Part shown: one piece after another, positions 6,181-9,455 of the stretch | How positions within the stretch are numbered: position 1 is the first letter of the stretch | How the letters are laid out: each line of letters begins with the position of its first letter | Assembly: GCA_003662715.1 (NCBI GenBank) | Contig: QMYO01000044.1 | Span: 1 to 9,455, forward strand | Origin: Candidatus Bathyarchaeota archaeon | Lineage (GTDB): Archaea; Thermoproteota; Bathyarchaeia; Bathyarchaeales; Bathyarchaeaceae | Length of the DNA stretch: 9,455 nt | Direction: 5' to 3' | The notes under the pieces: generated by a model | What the model saw: the letters and a program-made list of their open reading frames with translations, nothing else | What the model was told of the DNA's origin: nothing | Databases searched by the model: none | Position numbers and translations under genes: made by a program

Positions 6181-7171
6181 TCCTCACGCTTCTTCCCAGT
6201 CGAGCCGACTCTATCGCTTTCTCCGCGGTTTTGATTACGCTTAATGCACTTCGTCCATCCGCTAACGGTTTCCTACCAGTTTTAACGCATTCTATGAAGT
6301 CTAATAACTCAAGTTTGAGCGGTTCTTCAAATCGTATATCTATTTTGGTCGCTCCTTCGTTCACAGCTTTAAGTTGTTCATTATGGGTTTTAATGTAAAT
6401 GTTATGAAGTTCAAGCGTTTGATTCAGAAGGTCAGAGGTTACGCTCTTTCTGCTTCCGACAACAGTTAAATCTCTATGTTTACCCGGGGGCAACCAGCTG
6501 CCTTCAATGATTCCCAAAATATCCCCGGGATACTTTAAGGCAAGAAAAGCTACGTCTTCGAAATCCTTTCTTTGCAAGAAGTAACCTACACAACATGTTA
6601 CTTCTTCTGGCAACTTGTCAAGCAAATAGTTGTAGATGTCTATGTGATGCACGGTATAATTAAACACCGCTCCCACATCTAGTCTTGGGTCCTTTAATCC
6701 CATGAAATGTCCAAACATGTAGTAAACTTGCCCCAACTTCCCATCCTTGAGTAATTCTTTAATCTTACGTACCGCAGAGTTGTACCTAAAAATGTGTCCA
6801 ACCATTAAAATCTTACTTTGTTCTTCAGCTATTTGAACGAGCTGTTTAGCTTGGACATAACTGGTGGTTAGAGGTTTTTCCACGAAGACGTGTTTCCCAG
6901 CTTCTAAGCATTTGTAACCAATTGGGAAATGGGTGTCTGTGGGAGTGATTATATCTATTGCATCAACATCGTCTGTGAGAAAGTCATTGAGGTCTGTAGA
7001 AGTCTCAACACCGTGACTTTTCCTGAGTTTTTCTAGAACAGCGCTATTCTTGTCAACAACCCCGTGCAGAGTACATAAGCCTTCCCTTTCCAATTCTTTA
7101 AGAATGCGCAAGTGATTTTTACCAAACCTTCCAACGCCTACAAGGACGATTTTTGGCTTCGTGGATTCCAA
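6164..7171 (-). CDS. Gfo/Idh/MocA-family NAD(P)-dependent sugar oxidoreductase (WbpB-like)
   Basis: First gene of the minus-strand operon, 335 residues. It probably oxidises C3 of a UDP-uronate to supply the aminotransferase. The N-terminal Rossmann fold has GVGRFGKNH (12-20), then TPTDTHFP (76-83), the family hallmark EKP with Lys99 (98-100), GHIFRYN (125-131) and the C-terminal VHHIDIYNYL (174-183) with His175/176. The position four before that His, usually Asp, is Asn171. I recall WbpB/WlbA enzymes also having Asn there, but this needs an alignment. The only usable in-frame start is TTG at 7171: a stop lies upstream at 7210-7208, and there is no in-frame ATG or GTG in between. A GGAGG directly abuts the TTG with no spacer, which is odd. 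Operon position and partners favour the WbpB role. Other Gfo/Idh reactions remain possible. Confidence 0.85.
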   Translation of the reverse strand: MESTKPKIVLVGVGRFGKNHLRILKELEREGLCTLHGVVDKNSAVLEKLRKSHGVETSTDLNDFLTDDVDAIDIITPTDTHFPIGYKCLEAGKHVFVEKPLTTSYVQAKQLVQIAEEQSKILMVGHIFRYNSAVRKIKELLKDGKLGQVYYMFGHFMGLKDPRLDVGAVFNYTVHHIDIYNYLLDKLPEEVTCCVGYFLQRKDFEDVAFLALKYPGDILGIIEGSWLPPGKHRDLTVVGSRKSVTSDLLNQTLELHNIYIKTHNEQLKAVNEGATKIDIRFEEPLKLELLDFIECVKTGRKPLADGRSALSVIKTAEKAIESARLGRSVRIVENE

Positions 7172-7195
7172 CCTCCATGCTTTAACTGTCTGGAG
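7171..7195 (-). promoter_or_regulatory. Possible SD-masking hairpin at the oxidoreductase start
   Basis: In the minus-strand transcript, CTCCA (7195-7191) can pair with TGGAG (7177-7173) across a 13-nt loop, burying the GGAGG (7176-7172) that abuts the TTG start. The five-bp stem is weak and could be chance. Confidence 0.2.
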
Positions 7196-7316
7196 TTGTA
7201 AAAAAGTTTACTGAGTACATTCTTACTAAAACATGCGAAAAGTTAGTGATTTTTGTAAAAAGCCTAAACGTTATCTGATGCAACAAAGAAACTAATTTGA
7301 AAAGTGTAGCAAAACA

Positions 7317-7325
7317 AAAAATATG
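7317..7325 (+). promoter_or_regulatory. Weak TATA-like element for the GT4 gene
   Basis: In the 186-bp divergent spacer (7172-7357), AAAAATATG preceded by GCAAAAC is the best TATA/BRE-like match on the plus strand. It would place transcription initiation near 7346, upstream of the ATG at 7358 but downstream of the ATGs at 7328 and 7340. Low information content; no other clear signal is seen in the spacer. Confidence 0.2.
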
Positions 7326-7357
7326 AAATGCTTAAAGACATGGTAAGATGTAAAAAC

Positions 7358-8458
7358 ATGACAAAAGTGTGTTACATAAGTCCTCTTTCAATTCATAGCC
7401 ACAGATGGATGGAGGCATTTTCCAATAAAGGCTATGACATATCATTAATTACTGACACTCGAGCTTGGGTAGCTCCTGAAACACTGCCTTTTCCTACCCA
7501 TTCTCTTCCAACGCTACATAAAGGAAATGTTCTCTGGCGTTTTATACCAAATACCGCAAAAATAGCGACATTTCTGAAACGGATAGCTCCCGATTTTGTT
7601 CACCTTCATGTTCAGCATCACTACATGCCAGCAATCGTCTTGAGCGGTCTACCATTTATACTTTCTACCTGGGGAATCGAAGTGCTTCAACTACCTCACT
7701 CAAACATCTTCAGCAAAAGTTTAGCAAAAACAGCTGGCATCAAGGCACATGCCATTATAGTAGATGCAAAATGCCTTAAAGAAATATGGACTGGCCTAGG
7801 CATCCCAGAAACTAAAATTGAAATCATCCCTTTCGGAGTGGATGTGAATCTCTTTAATCCTATCATCGACGGACAATCAATTCGAGAAAAGCTCCAAATC
7901 AGCAAAAAGGATGTTGTAGTCATAAGCACTAGACCCTTCTACAATCATCATTATAACGTGAAATGCCTAATTGAAGCAATACCAACGATCATAAAAACGT
8001 GCGAAAACATCAAATTCATAATCAAGGGCTCAGGACCATTAGAAAAGTATTTGAAAAATCTGGCTAAAAAGCTGGGTGTTGCAGAATACGTTCATTTTTT
8101 CGGATTAGTTCCCTACAATAAAATGCCCTATTTTCTCGCTGCGGCAGATATCTATGTTTCCACATGCTTTATTGATTCTACTTCAGTTTCTTTACTCGAG
8201 GCAATGGCATGTAAACTTGCTCCAGTAGTTACGGACATTCCAGGAAACAGGGAATGGGTAAAAGATAGTGTAAACGGTTTGCTGTTTCCCCCACGAAATA
8301 AAGCAGTTTTGGCTGAAAAAATAATTTACCTCGCTGAAAACCAAAAATTGAGAGAAATCTTCGGTAGAAAGTGCGTTGACATAGTGAAAAAACGTGCAAC
8401 ATGGAAACATTGTGTCTTGAAAATGCAAGCCATATATGAAACGTTACTTAAAAAGTGA
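7358..8458 (+). CDS. Glycosyltransferase family 4 (GT-B fold)
   Basis: A retaining, probably membrane-associated glycosyltransferase of 366 residues from this start. It would transfer a sugar from a nucleotide donor to a lipid-linked or surface glycan. Seen: an N-terminal KVCYISPLSIHSHRW strand-loop, HVQHHYMP, the inter-domain IIPFGVDVNLFNP (156-168), the nucleotide-binding strand KFIIKGSGPLEKYL, HFFGLVPYNKMPYFLAAADIYV (a GT4 hallmark), DSTSVSLLEAMACKLAPVV and GLLFPP. The GT4 E-x7-E signature reads D273-x7-E281, a conservative change at the first position. I prefer the ATG at 7358 because the fold begins right after it. ATGs at 7328 and 7340 would add ten or six polar residues, and none of the three has an SD. 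The gene is divergent from the oxidoreductase operon and may use one of the UDP-sugars made nearby. Donor and acceptor are unknown. Confidence 0.88.
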   Translation: MTKVCYISPLSIHSHRWMEAFSNKGYDISLITDTRAWVAPETLPFPTHSLPTLHKGNVLWRFIPNTAKIATFLKRIAPDFVHLHVQHHYMPAIVLSGLPFILSTWGIEVLQLPHSNIFSKSLAKTAGIKAHAIIVDAKCLKEIWTGLGIPETKIEIIPFGVDVNLFNPIIDGQSIREKLQISKKDVVVISTRPFYNHHYNVKCLIEAIPTIIKTCENIKFIIKGSGPLEKYLKNLAKKLGVAEYVHFFGLVPYNKMPYFLAAADIYVSTCFIDSTSVSLLEAMACKLAPVVTDIPGNREWVKDSVNGLLFPPRNKAVLAEKIIYLAENQKLREIFGRKCVDIVKKRATWKHCVLKMQAIYETLLKK

Positions 8459-8642
8459 AGCACATAGCATTAAGAGAAAACTTAGATTTATCCAGGAGCG
8501 TTACTAAGAAGTATTCTTTGAGATTCTTTCTCATGCACGCATTTTTGACTTTCATTTTCTCAACAACTTTTTGCTCAGTCTTATTTCTCCGCAGTAAGCG
8601 CTCCTTGACCGTGCACTTTACGACATAACGCAAGCCATACAA
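8448..8642 (-). CDS. Doubtful small basic hypothetical protein
   Basis: An ATG-initiated frame of 64 codons ends 11 nt inside the opposing GT4 gene. The product is Lys/Arg-rich (for example VKERLLRRNKTEQKVVEKMK) with a mostly polar middle and a hydrophobic YFLVTLL patch. First codon positions are purine-rich by eye, and the short convergent overlap copies the style of the two secure convergent pairs in this window. Against it: no SD, no recognised family, and it occupies what could simply be spacer. Confidence 0.25.
   Translation of the reverse strand: MYGLRYVVKCTVKERLLRRNKTEQKVVEKMKVKNACMRKNLKEYFLVTLLDKSKFSLNAMCFTF
8542..8572 (+). terminator. T-tract cluster downstream of the GT4 gene
   Basis: T5 (8542-8546), T4 (8555-8558) and T5 (8568-8572) on the plus strand lie 84-114 nt past the GT4 stop. 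A further T5 is at 8664-8668. Archaeal polymerases stop at such runs, so this is the likely 3' end of the GT4 transcript. No hairpin is needed or obvious. Confidence 0.3.
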
Positions 8643-8646
8643 GAGA

Positions 8647-8660
8647 CGAAACCTAAAATA
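8647..8660 (+). promoter_or_regulatory. Candidate BRE/TATA promoter for the membrane-protein pair
   Basis: CGAAAC (8647-8652) followed by CTAAAATA (8653-8660) resembles an archaeal BRE plus TATA box. Normal spacing would start transcription near 8682-8686, giving a leader of about 22 nt that consists largely of the inverted repeat described at 8674-8705. Confidence 0.35.
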
Positions 8661-8673
8661 ACCTTTTTCTCAT

Positions 8674-8705
8674 GTTACTAGTACACTATAAGATAGTGAT
8701 GTAAC
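8674..8705 (+). promoter_or_regulatory. Nested inverted repeat covering the SD and start region
   Basis: Two nested arms are exact reverse complements: GTTAC (8674-8678) with GTAAC (8701-8705), and CACTAT (8684-8689) with ATAGTG (8693-8698) around an AAG loop. The inner right arm overlaps an SD-like GTGAT (8696-8700) six bases before the ATG at 8707. It could be an RNA hairpin hiding the ribosome site, or a DNA operator overlapping the predicted transcription start. Confidence 0.4.
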
Positions 8706-8706
8706 G

Positions 8707-9093
8707 ATGAAAACAAGATTTAGCTTCGACAAAATAGAACAGCGGATAACTAGCGATGAAAAACTGTTTTTCACAATAATCTCTTACGTTGTCATTCTCA
8801 CAATCTTCATAAATCTAAGCAGCTTTCAATCTCCAGCACTGGGTCTGCTAGCATCTGCAATTTACTTCCTGATAAACGGGATTTTTTTGGGGCACGCCTT
8901 TTTTGGGAAAGAAGCACTTTTCTTCAGGTTAATGTTTGGCCTTCTGCTTCTTATCATGCTTTTAGGACTTATTGGTTGGCTTGCTATAGTCATCTACAAC
9001 CTTGATGTTACCTGGTTCACTTTAGTTCTCCTCGTCGTAGCGACACTTTCTTCAGGGATAAACAGAAGGATGAGAAACAAACATGGAACCTAG
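8707..9093 (+). CDS. Four-helix integral membrane protein, unknown family
   Basis: The 128-residue product starts with a charged cytoplasm-like segment (1-19) and then has hydrophobic stretches at about 20-38, 43-64, 70-97 and 101-116, ending in a basic tail NRRMRNKHG. The basic tail suggests the C-terminus is inside. No signal peptide cleavage site, catalytic motif or known domain is recognised. The ATG at 8707 is preceded by GTGAT at 6-nt spacing. Its stop overlaps the next gene by 11 nt (ATG at 9083, TAG at 9091-9093), so the two are almost certainly one operon with coupled translation and may form a complex. The context suggests an envelope or glycan-related job, but the sequence alone does not show it. 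Confidence 0.75.
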   Translation: MKTRFSFDKIEQRITSDEKLFFTIISYVVILTIFINLSSFQSPALGLLASAIYFLINGIFLGHAFFGKEALFFRLMFGLLLLIMLLGLIGWLAIVIYNLDVTWFTLVLLVVATLSSGINRRMRNKHGT

Positions 9094-9455
9094 CAGGAAG
9101 GAACCCTCAAAACTTCTGCGCATTAGCGAAATATTATATCTTTTCCTAATTGCCCTATCATTCTATTTCCTCTTTCTATCTCACACGGGAGAAGCTCACA
9201 CCGTATGGGAAGTTCTGCATCCTGCTTTTATACCCACACTTTTTATCACCACTTCCTTTTTAATCGCCATCCTGTTGACTTCTGAGAAAGTAGCCTACAA
9301 ATTACTGTTCATAATAATTCACTCCATCCTTATCCATTCCCTTTTCTCCATAATCTTTCCCGGAGGCGACCTTAGCGGACAACAAATGGTTTTGGGCAGA
9401 ATCAGGCTTTTTTATGACAACGTTGTTCTCCACGGCTGGCCTCCATATCCTACAG
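9083..9455 (+). CDS. Polytopic membrane protein, N-terminal part (3' cut by window edge)
   Basis: An open frame begins with ATG at 9083 (MEPSRKEPSKLLRISEIL) and runs without a stop for 124 codons to the window end. Hydrophobic segments lie at about residues 17-33, 47-66 and 71-92. An extracellular-looking loop follows, containing FPGGDLSGQQMVLGR and then LFYDNVVLHGWPPYPT. An early loop with Asp/Gly/Trp/Pro after the first helices is loosely like multi-pass GT-C-type glycosyltransferases, which would suit this neighbourhood. That is a weak resemblance, and the defining part of the protein is outside the window. It overlaps the preceding four-helix protein gene by 11 nt in another frame, consistent with an operon. 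Confidence 0.75.
   Translation, partial: MEPSRKEPSKLLRISEILYLFLIALSFYFLFLSHTGEAHTVWEVLHPAFIPTLFITTSFLIAILLTSEKVAYKLLFIIIHSILIHSLFSIIFPGGDLSGQQMVLGRIRLFYDNVVLHGWPPYPT

Noticed and set aside
7119..7178. A 19-codon minus-strand frame from the ATG at 7178, overlapping the oxidoreductase start
   Set aside because: It is out of frame with the enzyme, ends after 19 codons and has no independent coding evidence. Kept only as a note on the odd start region.
8684..8698. CTATAAGA inside the inverted repeat as a TATA box for the membrane-protein gene
   Set aside because: It is only about 17 nt from the ATG, so transcription would begin inside the coding region. The element at 8647-8660 is better spaced.

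Overview
The window looks like part of an archaeal chromosome. The evidence is a large exported protein rich in N-glycosylation sequons with a C-terminal membrane anchor, AT-rich TATA-type promoter blocks instead of bacterial -35/-10 pairs, short oligo-T tracts after genes, many genes without a clear Shine-Dalgarno (SD) site, and a UTP-glucose-1-phosphate uridylyltransferase of the archaeal type. I lean towards a Thermoproteota/Bathyarchaeia-like lineage. That placement is a guess from overall character, and no taxonomic marker is present.

Layout. (1) Positions 2-2122, plus: the 3' part of a surface protein with an alpha-helical repeat domain, a beta domain, three tandem beta-sandwich repeats and a transmembrane anchor. 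(2) 2097-3434, minus: UDP-glucose 6-dehydrogenase, converging on gene 1 with a 26-nt overlap. (3) 3435-3560: a bidirectional promoter with one AT-rich block exactly in its middle. (4) 3561-4412, plus: galU. (5) 4409-7171, minus: a tightly overlapping operon of a Gfo/Idh/MocA oxidoreductase, a left-handed beta-helix N-acyltransferase and a DegT-type PLP aminotransferase. All three start with non-ATG codons. (6) 7358-8458, plus: a GT4 glycosyltransferase. (7) 8459-8706: 248 bp holding T-tracts, a doubtful small minus-strand ORF, and a candidate promoter with a hairpin. (8) 8707-9093 and 9083 to the window end, plus: two overlapping multi-pass membrane proteins of unknown family. The second is cut by the window edge. 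No gene-free stretch exceeds 300 bp, and I saw no tRNA, rRNA, CRISPR array or insertion sequence.

How the genes fit together. GalU makes UDP-glucose and Ugd oxidises it to UDP-glucuronate, a pairing like AglF/AglM of haloarchaeal N-glycosylation. The three-gene minus operon has the composition and order of bacterial wbpB-wbpD-wbpE, which turn a UDP-N-acetyl-glucosaminuronate into its 2,3-diacetamido form. That sugar is found in methanogen N-glycans. The GT4 enzyme could use one of these donors. The neighbouring sequon-rich surface protein is a plausible acceptor of the finished glycan. The window therefore reads as a nucleotide-sugar and surface-glycosylation locus. The unresolved points are the true substrate of the three-gene cassette, since no UDP-GlcNAc 6-dehydrogenase is present, and the roles of the membrane pair at the right end.
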